NCBI RefSeq assembly: GCF_047200635.1
Contig: NZ_JBJZOI010000009.1
Coordinates: forward strand, 124,001-188,000
DNA from: Saccharopolyspora_C sp047200635
GTDB lineage: Bacteria > Actinomycetota > Actinomycetes > Mycobacteriales > Pseudonocardiaceae
Direction of reading: 5' to 3'
DNA length: 64,000 nucleotides
Both the position numbers and the translations under genes were made by a program. Positions 1 to 7,926 of the stretch are shown piece by piece (positions within the stretch are counted from its first letter, which is position 1; every line of letters begins with the position of its first letter). The notes beneath the pieces are model-generated. The model saw only the letters and a list, made by a program, of their open reading frames with translations, did not search any database and was not told the DNA's origin.

Positions 1-1
1 C

Positions 2-454
2 GGTTACGGAGCGTCCGCCGACGGACATCACATCACCGCGCCGGATGCGGACGGTGCCGGGGCCGAGCAGGCGTTGCGAACCGCGATGAAAGATGCCGAC
101 CTCACCGCGCAGGAGGTGCAGCACGTGAACGCTCACGGTACTTCAACGCCGCTCAACGACGTGGCCGAAGCAGCGACCATTCGGCGGGTCATCGGTGACC
201 ATGCCGCCGTGAGCTCGACCAAGGGCGTGACCGGACATGCGCTCGGTGCCGCCGGTGCGATCGAAGCCGCCTACAGCATCCTCGCGCTCCAGCACGCGTG
301 CATTCCCCCTACTGCCAATTTGGACAATCCGGATCCGCGGGTCGACGTCGACCTCGTCGCAGGGGCGGCGCGGGCGGGTGAAGTCCGGGTGGCGCTCAGC
401 AATTCATTCGGATTCGGCGGGCAGAACGCGGTTCTGGCGTTCGCCTGCGTCTGA
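2..454 (+). CDS. Beta-ketoacyl synthase (KAS II / type II PKS ketosynthase), C-terminal part only
   Basis: The reading frame is open from the window edge, so the N-terminal two thirds, including the active-site Cys, lie outside. The visible 150 residues are the thiolase-fold C-terminal half of a FabF-type condensing enzyme. They carry the first catalytic His in NAHGTSTPLND, the Lys and second His in STKGVTGHALGAAGA, and the closing motif NSFGFGGQNAVL. Such enzymes extend acyl chains by decarboxylative Claisen condensation on an acyl carrier protein. The gene ends 19 bp before an acyl-CoA oxidase-like gene on the same strand, so the two are probably co-transcribed as the tail of a fatty-acid or polyketide locus to the left. 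The missing half prevents deciding between primary metabolism (fabF) and a secondary-metabolite ketosynthase. The neighbour favours the latter. Confidence 0.9.
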   Translation, partial: GYGASADGHHITAPDADGAGAEQALRTAMKDADLTAQEVQHVNAHGTSTPLNDVAEAATIRRVIGDHAAVSSTKGVTGHALGAAGAIEAAYSILALQHACIPPTANLDNPDPRVDVDLVAGAARAGEVRVALSNSFGFGGQNAVLAFACV

Positions 455-473
455 GACAACGGTGAGGATCCCC

Positions 474-2336
474 ATGACACGCTCCGCGGAACGCCTGGAG
501 CAGGCCGAAAACCACAGTGCGGACGCCCATGACGAGCTCGTCGCGCTCCTCTTCGATGGCAAGTTCGCGAGCCTGCACGAGGACCTGCGCACCGAGCTGG
601 AGCGCCCGCTGTTCGATTCGCGGCCGGGACTGTCGGCCCTGGACGCGGGGCGGTTGTCCTACGAGCGGGCTCGCTGGCTGCACGACCGCACGGGCCGGCA
701 CGGTGAGCTGGTGCGCGACCCCGAGCGGATGTTCGCGATCAGCGAGTGGTCGTGCCTGGCGGATACCACCACTCTTCCGGTGCTGAACATCCACTACAAC
801 CTGTGCATGGGGACCATTCTCGCGCACAGTGCGGAACGAGACGACCTCGACGATTACCTCGAAGAGCTCAGCAGCATGTCCTCGGTTGGCCTGCTGATCG
901 CCACCGAACTCGGCTATGGAAACAACATCGCGGCGTTGGAGACCGTGGCGGTCTACGATCACGCGAATGGCGAGTTCGTGCTGAACACCCCGAACGCTCG
1001 GGCGCAGAAGTTCATGCCGAACACCGGAATCACCGACATCCCCAAGCTGGCGGTGGTGCTGGCGCGGCTCGATGTTTCCGGGGTCGACCGTGGCGTGTTC
1101 CCGTTCATCGTGCGGATCTCCGACCGGGACGGCCTGCGTCCGGGCGTTCACGTCGAGCGACTTCCGGAGAAGCCCGGATTCGCGTTGGACAACGGTGTGA
1201 CCCGGTTCGAGAACGTCCGCATTCCGCGCAGGAATCTGCTGACCGGGAACATGGGCGAACTCACCTCCGAGGGAGAGTTCCGCAGCATCGTGAAGAACAA
1301 GCGCAGGCAGGTGCTGCGCGTCCTGGACAGGGTGACCCCGGGGCGGATCTGCTTGAGCGGTGCGCTGGTCTCAGCTGGGCGGGCCAGCACTTACATCGCG
1401 ATCCGGTACTCGTGGCAGCGTTTGACGGCCGGCCCCGGAAACGGCGAGATGCCGATCATCGCGTTCCGCAGTCAGCAGACAGCGCTGTTCACCGCGCTGG
1501 CCCGTGTTTACGCGATGACTTTCCTGCTCAATCACGTGAAACGGGAGTACCTCGGTTGTGACGAGACGAACCGGACCGAGGTCAACCAGTTGATCTCGAT
1601 CGCCAAGGTGGTGTCGAGCTGGGAGATGTCCGAGGTCCTCCACGTCTGCCGGGAGCGGTGCGGTGCACAGGGCATGTTCTCGATCAATCGAATCGCGGAC
1701 TACATTCCGATGGCGCAGGGCGTGGTCACCGCCGAGGGGGACAACCTGCCACTGCTCGCCACGGTGGCCAGCCAGTTGATGACCGCACGACACGGCAAGC
1801 CGGTTCCCCGGCCGCCGGCGCCCGCTGAACTCGACGACTGCGATTTTCATCGTGACCTGCTGCGGTATCGCGAGGAAAGCCTGCGCTGGGAAGCGCAACA
1901 GCAGATGTCCGCACAGGCCCAAGAGGGGCAGAGCCTGCACGCCCGCTGGAACGACAACATGAGCACTGCCATGTCGATGGCTCGCACCCGCGGTACCAGA
2001 CTGGCCTTGGAGCGGTTCTCGGCGATGGCCAGCGGTGCCGGGATCGCGGAAAGCCGTGCTGCGCTGGAACTGCTGTCGAAGATCTACGGTCTCGGCGAGA
2101 TTGACCGGGACAGCGGCTGGTACCTCGCTCGGGGAGCTGTGCGCCCCGACCAGGTGGAGCGACTGCCTCGCGAGATCGACTCGCTGTGCGAACAGCTCCT
2201 GCCGTACTCGGCGATGCTCGTGGACGCGTTCGAACTCACTCCCGAACTCCTGCGCGCGCCCATTGCGGCTGATGACTACGTTTCCGCGGTCGATCTGGCG
2301 GTCGGACACGGGCTCACCACTGCTGAGGCCGGCTGA
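474..2336 (+). CDS. Acyl-CoA dehydrogenase/oxidase-like flavoprotein
   Basis: 620 residues, the length of acyl-CoA oxidases rather than the roughly 380 of ordinary acyl-CoA dehydrogenases. Features of the oxidase fold are visible: an N-terminal helical part, a middle beta domain with an ATELGYGNN-type stretch (the family's TELGHG loop) and GVDRGVFPFIV, then helical C-terminal domains. These enzymes use FAD to oxidise the alpha-beta bond of an acyl thioester, passing electrons to oxygen in the oxidase group. The ATG at 474 follows GGTGAGG at a normal distance. It lies 19 bp after a ketosynthase end, so an acyl-ACP or polyketide substrate is plausible but inferred. I cannot tell oxidase from dehydrogenase activity by eye. 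Confidence 0.8.
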   Translation: MTRSAERLEQAENHSADAHDELVALLFDGKFASLHEDLRTELERPLFDSRPGLSALDAGRLSYERARWLHDRTGRHGELVRDPERMFAISEWSCLADTTTLPVLNIHYNLCMGTILAHSAERDDLDDYLEELSSMSSVGLLIATELGYGNNIAALETVAVYDHANGEFVLNTPNARAQKFMPNTGITDIPKLAVVLARLDVSGVDRGVFPFIVRISDRDGLRPGVHVERLPEKPGFALDNGVTRFENVRIPRRNLLTGNMGELTSEGEFRSIVKNKRRQVLRVLDRVTPGRICLSGALVSAGRASTYIAIRYSWQRLTAGPGNGEMPIIAFRSQQTALFTALARVYAMTFLLNHVKREYLGCDETNRTEVNQLISIAKVVSSWEMSEVLHVCRERCGAQGMFSINRIADYIPMAQGVVTAEGDNLPLLATVASQLMTARHGKPVPRPPAPAELDDCDFHRDLLRYREESLRWEAQQQMSAQAQEGQSLHARWNDNMSTAMSMARTRGTRLALERFSAMASGAGIAESRAALELLSKIYGLGEIDRDSGWYLARGAVRPDQVERLPREIDSLCEQLLPYSAMLVDAFELTPELLRAPIAADDYVSAVDLAVGHGLTTAEAG

Positions 2337-2698
2337 CCGCTGCTGCGGACCTGTCCGAGGAGGAACTTTCCCAGCGGTTGCTGACGCGCGTCGGAGTCTC
2401 CGTCCAGCTGGGAGAAGTTCAGAGCAGCCCTGCCGCAGAGCCGAACGCACCGCGTGCCGCGATCGCACGCTGTGCGTCCGGCTCTGCCCGGCCTCCCGCG
2501 CCACCGTCGTTGCGGTGGGTGAGCGGGTGGCCCGAAGTGACGCCCCCGCATGCGCGGGTTCGTGTCCTGCTCTTGGTGCTGTCGTTGTGGGATGCTGCGT
2601 CTCGGCTGGTCTGTTCGGGTGAGGTTTTCGGCGCGTCGGGCAAGATTTTTTGCGAGCCCTTAACTGTGGCCCCACGCTCGTCGCCGACCAAGAAGTTC

Positions 2699-2787
2699 CT
2701 GGTCACGCACATCGCTGGGGCGCTGATGCTTACGAGCAGGGGGTCGTTGGTTCGAACCCAACTGCGCCCACTTTAGGTCGTGACCAG
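2699..2787. repeat. 9-bp perfect inverted repeat flanking the tRNA-like fragment
   Basis: CTGGTCACG at 2699-2707 is repeated as its exact reverse complement CGTGACCAG at 2779-2787. The pair brackets the tRNA-like fragment at 2718-2770. As RNA or cruciform DNA it would form a long stem closing over that fragment. It could be a recombination-site feature or chance; only this one copy is visible. Confidence 0.5.
2718..2770 (+). other. tRNA-like fragment (T-arm and acceptor strand), possible att remnant
   Basis: The T-arm is canonical: GTTGG, then TTCGAAC, then CCAAC at 2746-2762. It is followed by an acceptor-like GCGCCCA that can pair with GGGCGC at 2718-2723. Only about 22 nt lie between that 5' strand and the T-arm, so there is no room for normal D and anticodon arms. 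A short TGCT/AGCA hairpin is left instead. This is therefore not a functional standard tRNA. Duplicated 3' ends of tRNA genes are the usual scars of integrative elements in actinomycetes, so this may be an attachment-site remnant. That reading is inference, because no integrase is present in the window. Confidence 0.5.
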
Positions 2788-2863
2788 CGGAAACGATCCT
2801 CGCCGCGCGCCCGGCGCCTGCGGCCCGGACACCGAGTCGGACGCGCGCCCGCTTCCGCTCGGT

Positions 2864-3808
2864 TCAGCTTCGGCCGAGCGCCGCGTCCACCTCGCTGGCC
2901 GTCGGTGCCGTCGCGGGCCCCGGTCGGGTGACGGCGATGGCAGCCGCGGTGGTGGCCCGGCGGACGGCCGGTTCGAGGCCCTCCCCGGCGGCCAGGCGGG
3001 CGCACAGCACTCCGGCGTGGGCGTCACCCGCTCCGTTGGTGTCGATGGCTTCGACCTCGGGCGCGGGGCAGCTCAGGACGTCGCCGCCGGGAGCCGCGAG
3101 GAGCGCTCCGCGCGGGCCGGCCCGGAGCACGACCGCGAGGCCGGTGGCGTCGGCGAGCGCGGGCGCCACCTCGGCGGGGCCGGTGCGCTCGGTCGTCGGA
3201 CGCAGCCGCCGGAGCAGGACCAGCGCCTCCCGCTCGTTCGTGGTCCACACGTCCGCGCGGTCCAGCAGGGCGCGCACCGCGTCGAGGTCGGCCTCGCCGA
3301 TCACGGGGGCGGGGTCCACGACCACGGGACACCCGGCGGGAACGGTCGGCAGCCACTCCAGCAGCGCGGCACGGTTGGCCTCGTGGATCAGCGAGTAGCC
3401 CGAGGCGTAGACCACGTCGCCCGCGCTCGGTTCGGTGCGGCGCAGCTGGGTCGCGGTCACCGCGCCCTCCGCCCCGGTGGTGGAGACGAACGTGCGCTCC
3501 GCGCGGTCGTCTACCAGGGCGACGCTGAAGCCGGTGTCGGTGCTGGGGTCGGCGGGGGTGGTGAGCTCCACGGACTCCGCCGCGAGCGCGGCGCGCACCA
3601 CGTCGCCGAACGGTCCGGTGCCGTGCCCGCCCGCGTACACGACCCGGGCGCCGTCGCGGGCGGCCGCCACCATGACGTTCACGCCGCCACCGGCCAGGAA
3701 CTCGTGCCCGGAGGCGAACACGTCGCCTCCGGCGGACGGGACCGAGGGCACCCGGAGCACGAGGTCGACGACGGCCTGACCGGTGTGGATCACGCGGCCG
3801 GGGTTCAT
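2864..3808 (-). CDS. PfkB-family carbohydrate/nucleoside kinase (YegV-like)
   Basis: 314 residues with the ribokinase fold. An N-terminal GGGVNVMVAAARDGA substrate/ATP loop corresponds to the family's GGNA/N region. The C-terminal signature DTNGAGDAHAGVL carries the catalytic Asp and anion hole. The family phosphorylates sugars or nucleosides with ATP. The ATG at 3808 overlaps the stop of the NCS1 permease by the sequence ATGA, so translation is coupled. It is the last gene of a four-gene minus-strand operon also encoding a GntR regulator and an ADP-ribosylglycohydrolase. By analogy with E. coli yegTUVW it probably phosphorylates an imported nucleoside-like or ribosyl compound; the substrate cannot be read from sequence. 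Confidence 0.85.
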   Translation of the reverse strand: MNPGRVIHTGQAVVDLVLRVPSVPSAGGDVFASGHEFLAGGGVNVMVAAARDGARVVYAGGHGTGPFGDVVRAALAAESVELTTPADPSTDTGFSVALVDDRAERTFVSTTGAEGAVTATQLRRTEPSAGDVVYASGYSLIHEANRAALLEWLPTVPAGCPVVVDPAPVIGEADLDAVRALLDRADVWTTNEREALVLLRRLRPTTERTGPAEVAPALADATGLAVVLRAGPRGALLAAPGGDVLSCPAPEVEAIDTNGAGDAHAGVLCARLAAGEGLEPAVRRATTAAAIAVTRPGPATAPTASEVDAALGRS

Positions 3809-5262
3809 CGCGCGCCCGCCGCGGAGCGGAGCCCGAAGACCGCGTACAGCGCGCCGCCGACGACGGCGGCCACGAGCCAGGCCATCCCGTTGGCCCCGAC
3901 CCAGGTGTCGTGCAGCGGGCCCGTGTACCACGGGACCTCGCCGGGGGTGATCCGCATGAACAGCGCCGCGACGACGATCGAGACCAGCCACGGCCCGAGA
4001 GCGGACCAGCGCACGCCGCCCGTGTAGAAGTAGGCGCCGTTCCGGCTGAGGTCGAGCAGGGCCACCGGGTCGTACTCCCGTCGGCGGAGCAGGTCGACCA
4101 GGAAGATTCCGATCCAGGCCGAGATCGGCACCGCCAGCAGCGAGATGAACGTGGTGAAGGGGCCGTAGAACCCGTCGGCGACCAGCAGGAACAGCAACGA
4201 CGCGACGGTGGTGACGACCACGTCGACGATCACCGCCCAGACCCGCCGCACCCGCAGGCCGAGGGTGAGGGTGGTCAGGCCCGCCGAGTACACCGACAGG
4301 TGGTTGGACAGCAGCAGGCCGACGAACGAGATCACCAGGTAACCGACGGCGACCGAGGGCGGCAGGATGCCGCGGATGGCGTCGAGGGGGTTGGCGGACG
4401 CGGCGATCGCCGGATCGGACGCGCCGACCACCGAACCCATGCTGATCATGACCACCAGCGGAATGCCCGCCCCGGCGGAGGCCGACATCACCAGCGGCAG
4501 CGCGCGCACGGCCGGGGCCTGGTAGCGGGCCATGTCCGCCCCGGAGTTCGCCCAGCCGATGCCGGTGCCCGCCGCGATGGTGCCGATCCCGGTGAGCACC
4601 GCGGCGAGGTCACCACCGGGAACCCGCCCCACCGCTTGCCAGTCGATGGTGACGGCGAGGAACCCGAGGATCAGCAGGTTCGCCGCGCCGAAGATCCAGG
4701 TGGACCACTTCTGCACGACGAGGATCGCGCCGTGGCCCATCCCGGAGACGGCCACGGTGCAGCCGACGAACAGCACCACGCCGAGGACGGCGACGATCGG
4801 TGCGGACTTCGCGTCCCCGCCGGTGCCGACGAGCAGCGAGGCGGCTGTGACGATCGCGAGGGCCGCCGTCGAGGTGTTCACGGTCTCCCAGCCGAGCCGC
4901 GAGACGAGTGCGACCGCCGTGGGACCCGCGTTGCCCCGGGTGCCGAAGAGAGCGCGGGAGAGGGTGAGGCTCGGCGCCCCGCCGCGCCGTCCGGCGACGG
5001 AGATCAGTCCGACCAGCGCGAAGGAGCCGAACGCGCCGAGGACCGCCACGAGGACCGCCTGCCACGCGGACAGGCCGAGCGCGACGAGGCTGACGCCGAG
5101 GGGCATCCCGACGACGGAGATGTTCGCGGCGAACCACACCCAGAACAGCTGCAGCGGGTTCCCGCGCCGCTCGGCGACGGGCACGGGCTCGATGCCGCGC
5201 TGCTCCACCGCGCCGAGGGCGCCCGCCGGGCGGGCCGGGTCCGCCGTGGAAGTCTCGGACAC
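3805..5262 (-). CDS. NCS1-family nucleobase/nucleoside permease (CodB-like)
   Basis: 485 residues, almost entirely hydrophobic, with about 12 predicted membrane segments and a short charged N-terminus (VPVAERRGNPLQLFWVWFAANIS region), as in cytosine and purine permeases. The NCS1 family couples uptake of nucleobases, allantoin or related compounds to H+ or Na+. It starts 4 bp after the stop of the ADP-ribosylglycohydrolase gene and overlaps the kinase gene, so the three form one unit. In the E. coli yegTUVW arrangement the transporter is a different family (an MFS nucleoside porter), so an NCS1 protein seems to fill that place here. Substrate unknown; a nucleoside or modified base is inferred from the neighbours. 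Confidence 0.9.
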   Translation of the reverse strand: MSETSTADPARPAGALGAVEQRGIEPVPVAERRGNPLQLFWVWFAANISVVGMPLGVSLVALGLSAWQAVLVAVLGAFGSFALVGLISVAGRRGGAPSLTLSRALFGTRGNAGPTAVALVSRLGWETVNTSTAALAIVTAASLLVGTGGDAKSAPIVAVLGVVLFVGCTVAVSGMGHGAILVVQKWSTWIFGAANLLILGFLAVTIDWQAVGRVPGGDLAAVLTGIGTIAAGTGIGWANSGADMARYQAPAVRALPLVMSASAGAGIPLVVMISMGSVVGASDPAIAASANPLDAIRGILPPSVAVGYLVISFVGLLLSNHLSVYSAGLTTLTLGLRVRRVWAVIVDVVVTTVASLLFLLVADGFYGPFTTFISLLAVPISAWIGIFLVDLLRRREYDPVALLDLSRNGAYFYTGGVRWSALGPWLVSIVVAALFMRITPGEVPWYTGPLHDTWVGANGMAWLVAAVVGGALYAVFGLRSAAGAR

Positions 5263-5266
5263 GGGG

Positions 5267-6277
5267 TCACCTCGTCTTCGTCGATGATGGCCGCACGGCG
5301 AGGAGCCGCCGCGCGAGGGAGTCCAGGTCCAGGCCGTTGACGTCGAGAACCCGGCGCAGCGCCGCTTCCGGGAACGCGCCGACGCCGTGCACGGCCCCCA
5401 GCACGGCTCCGGCCATGGCGGCGACGGTGTCGGTGTCGCCGCCGAGGGAGGCCGCGGTGCACAGCGCGTCGAACGGCGAGTCGGTCCCGCGCTCGACGAG
5501 CAGCAGGGCCGCCACGACGGACTCCTGCGAGTGCACCGAGGTGCCGACCACCTCGGAGAGGAAGGTGTCGAAGTCCTCGGCGCCGAGCGAGCGCGCGTGC
5601 GGGCGGAAGGCGTCCAGCCGGGCGGGGACGGAGGCGCCCGCGACCCAGTGGCCGCGCGCCTCGCCCGCCCGGGCGGCGGCGGTGGCGGCGTCGAGCGCCC
5701 CGGTGGTGTCCGCGCCCTCGACGCCCGCCGAGACGGCTGCCGCGACCGCGCAGGCGGCGGAGATCCCCAGCCCGGTGTTGTGGGTGACGCGACTGGCCTC
5801 GACGACCGCGTCGACCAGGCGCTCGCCCGGTGGGTGGGCGAGTCCGACGGGCGCGATGCGCATCGCGGCCCCGTTCGTGGTCCCGTGCCGACCGGTCTCC
5901 TCCAGCGAGGTGCCCGCCTGGAGCTTCGCCAGGGCCGCGTTGGTGGAGGGGCCGAGCAGGTCCAGCGAGCCGCGTTCGAGCATGACCTGCTCCCAGGCGA
6001 TCAGCTCCGCGGCGAAGGCGCGCGGGTCGATGCTCCCGGCGCCGTCGGCGACCAGCCGCGCGACGATCAGCGCCTGGTCGGTGTCGTCGGTGACGGAGCC
6101 GGCGGGCATCCCGGGGGCGATCGGCTGGTCGGCGGCGCCGTCGGTGAAGTCGCGGATCCGCCCGTAGCGCTCGCGGATCAGGCACCGGGGCATCGACTGG
6201 GTCGGCATCCCGAGCGCGTCGCCGAGGGCGAGTCCGGCCAGGGCGCCGTGCGCGCGGTCGGAGCGGGAGGCGCTCAC
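5267..6277 (-). CDS. ADP-ribosylglycohydrolase family protein (YegU-like)
   Basis: 336 residues covering the whole all-alpha ARH/DraG fold. The dinuclear Mg2+ site is visible as GSVTDDTDQALIV near the N-terminus and SLGGDTDTVAAMAGA near the C-terminus, so the catalytic core looks intact. Members cleave N- or O-glycosidic bonds to ADP-ribose or related ribosyl groups. The GTG start at 6277 overlaps the GntR stop (GTGA) and is preferred over the longer open frame upstream, which lies inside the regulator gene. With a permease and a PfkB kinase downstream, the likely job is freeing a ribosyl or base moiety from an imported compound, which the kinase then traps. That pathway is inferred. Confidence 0.85.
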   Translation of the reverse strand: MSASRSDRAHGALAGLALGDALGMPTQSMPRCLIRERYGRIRDFTDGAADQPIAPGMPAGSVTDDTDQALIVARLVADGAGSIDPRAFAAELIAWEQVMLERGSLDLLGPSTNAALAKLQAGTSLEETGRHGTTNGAAMRIAPVGLAHPPGERLVDAVVEASRVTHNTGLGISAACAVAAAVSAGVEGADTTGALDAATAAARAGEARGHWVAGASVPARLDAFRPHARSLGAEDFDTFLSEVVGTSVHSQESVVAALLLVERGTDSPFDALCTAASLGGDTDTVAAMAGAVLGAVHGVGAFPEAALRRVLDVNGLDLDSLARRLLAVRPSSTKTR

Positions 6278-7008
6278 CGCTCGTCCCCGAAGGTCAGCGC
6301 GAGCGTGAAGTGCCGGGGGTCGAGCAGCGAGACGACGTGCTCGGCGAACCTGCCGTCCGCGGTGAACGAGGTTCGGGCGGTGCGGAGGAAGGCGGTTCCC
6401 GCGTCGCGGCGCAGGATTTCCGCCTCCCGCTCGTCCAGCGGGTGCACGTCCGCGCGCTGGGTGCCGCGCGTCGGTGACAAGCCGGCCTGCGCGAGGGTCT
6501 GGGAGATCGAGCCCCGGAGCAGTCCGGTCTCGGGCAGCTGCGCGAGGCGGCCCTCGGCGGGGACGGTGGAGCACTCGAAGGACACCGGTTCGGCGGTGTC
6601 GTCCGCCGAGCGGAGGATCCGGACGCGGCGGATGGCGATGCCCTGGTCCATCCGGACCTCGGCGGGCAGCAGCGGCACGTCGGCGCGCCGCACGCGCTCG
6701 ACGCCCAGGACGGCGACGGTGATCTCGCTGCCGGTGGCGGCGAGGGACTGGGCCCAGCCCCGGTCCTGGCTCAGCTGGTGCCCGTCGAAGATGACGAAAG
6801 AACCGCGCCCGGTTTCCGTGGCGATGAGCCGCTGGTGCTGGAGCTCGTTGAGCGCCTGGCGCACGGTGCCCCGCGAGACGTCGAACTCCGCGGCGAGCCG
6901 CAGCTCCCCGTCCAGCTTCTCCCCGAGCCGGTAGTGGCCGTCGCGGATGCGCTGGGCGAGGGTGTCGACGATCTGCTGTCGCTTCCCGGGAGACACCTGT
7001 TTAGACAT
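6274..7008 (-). CDS. GntR/HutC-family transcriptional regulator (YegW-like)
   Basis: 244 residues. An N-terminal winged HTH includes LAAEFDVSRGTVRQALNEL and is followed by a UTRA-type effector domain (HutC subfamily) from about residue 85. It is the first gene of the operon and probably represses it, releasing DNA when a pathway metabolite binds UTRA. The ATG at 7008 has no clear ribosome-binding site and lies inside a cluster of palindromes (6998-7020), which suggests autoregulation at the start codon. Longer upstream extensions of the frame are low-complexity and not typical of the family. Effector unknown. Confidence 0.85.
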   Translation of the reverse strand: MSKQVSPGKRQQIVDTLAQRIRDGHYRLGEKLDGELRLAAEFDVSRGTVRQALNELQHQRLIATETGRGSFVIFDGHQLSQDRGWAQSLAATGSEITVAVLGVERVRRADVPLLPAEVRMDQGIAIRRVRILRSADDTAEPVSFECSTVPAEGRLAQLPETGLLRGSISQTLAQAGLSPTRGTQRADVHPLDEREAEILRRDAGTAFLRTARTSFTADGRFAEHVVSLLDPRHFTLALTFGDER

Positions 7009-7021
7009 GTTGATACATGTA
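6998..7021. promoter_or_regulatory. Probable GntR operator at the operon start
   Basis: Two overlapping symmetric elements are visible: TGTTTAGACA (6998-7007), near-palindromic, and ACATGTTGATACATGT (7005-7020), two ACATGT palindromes separated by 4 bp. They straddle the GntR start codon. HutC-type regulators usually bind such inverted repeats next to their own genes. Binding is inferred. Confidence 0.5.
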
Positions 7022-7495
7022 CACCCCGATGGTCCCGCGAGCAAGGGGAGGACAGCACCGGGCTGGCGGCGTGGGAGCACTTCAGCGCGGGATCGCCCGG
7101 CGGAGCCGCGCCCCGGTCGAGGTGGTCGAGCTGCTGCCGTGGTGCTCGCGGGATCACCACCGCGGCCTCGGTGATGTGCGTCCGGGAGCGCGCCGGGTCC
7201 CTGACCGACGTGCACGCCACCGAGCGGGACCCGCTCCCGGGGCGCTGCGCACCGCTGGCGGCGCGCGCGGCGCGCGGCGCTGATGGGCGTGCGCCCTCGA
7301 ACACCGCCGATCATCGGATGCGCGAGATCGCCGAGCTCAACGCCGCCGAAACCCGCGCTCGGTCCGCCCCGCGCCGAGTCCGGCGGCACGAACCACCCGG
7401 TCGCCCGACGCCGGTGGAGCGGATCGGGGAGAGCGGCGAGAGGTGCCCGCGCACTCCTCCGCTCCGCGAGCGATTCCGCGATTACCGGAACGCGG
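7009..7495. other. Stretch without a recognised gene
   Basis: Beyond the operator and presumed operon promoter I see no gene that I can support. One plus-strand frame reads fairly protein-like through 7150-7400 (for example DHRMREIAELNAAETRARS) but lacks a start with a ribosome-binding site and matches nothing I know. It may be a decayed gene. Confidence 0.4.
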
Positions 7496-7717
7496 TCAGC
7501 AGGGCGGTACCACGCCAGCGATCCTGCCCGCCCCGCCGCAGTGCGGGCAGGTGCGCCATTCGCCCATCGTCATCCCGGTCTCGGTCTCCCGGGTGGCTTG
7601 GATGACGTAGATCCGGGGCTCGCTCACCTTGCGGAACCCGGCGCACGTGAAGCACACGGTGTTCGGCCCGGCGGCGAAGGAGGGGCCGGTCTCATCATCA
7701 TCGGCAGGACTCGTCAC
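7496..7717 (-). CDS. Small zinc-ribbon-like protein
   Basis: 73 residues with two Cys pairs, CFTC near residue 20 and CPHCGGAGRI near the C-terminus. The second resembles a DnaJ-type zinc-finger repeat (CxxCxGxG). The acidic N-terminus (SPADDDETG) is probably disordered. The GTG at 7717 follows GGGAGGA at 7 bp, a strong ribosome-binding site. It is transcribed alone, 209 bp downstream of the MerR gene on the same strand. A zinc-binding or RNA/protein-binding role is likely; nothing in the context says which. Function unknown. Confidence 0.6.
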   Translation of the reverse strand: MTSPADDDETGPSFAAGPNTVCFTCAGFRKVSEPRIYVIQATRETETGMTMGEWRTCPHCGGAGRIAGVVPPC

Positions 7718-7926
7718 CGGCACATCCTCCCGCTTCGCCGAGTGGCCGTCAGCCCCCCGCCGGGATCGGCGTGTCGCGTCGGGCGACGGGGTCGCCCGGT
7801 GCTCGCCACCGCGACCGCGGAGCGGTCGCGAACGGCATTCCCAGGCGTTCGCCGCGGAGAATCGCCCTTCGGGACGAAGGTGCGGCCGGGCGGACGAATC
7901 GCCCGCGATCACCGGTGGAGCGCCGA

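Larger units (their letters stand above)
2337..2863. other. Gene-free stretch with a tRNA-like remnant
   Basis: No convincing gene. Just after the flavoprotein stop, plus-strand frame 2 reads LTAAADLSEEELSQRLL for a short distance, which resembles a carrier-protein or docking tail but has no start and no continuation. The right half holds the tRNA-like fragment and the inverted repeat listed separately. This stretch separates the biosynthetic tail on the left from the minus-strand salvage operon on the right. Confidence 0.5.

Noticed and set aside
2337..2420. Carrier-protein or docking tail reading LTAAADLSEEELSQRLL
   Set aside because: No start codon, no phosphopantetheine Ser motif and no continuation; too short to call.
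2718..2770. Intact tRNA gene
   Set aside because: T-arm is perfect, but there are too few bases for D and anticodon arms, so only a fragment is supported.
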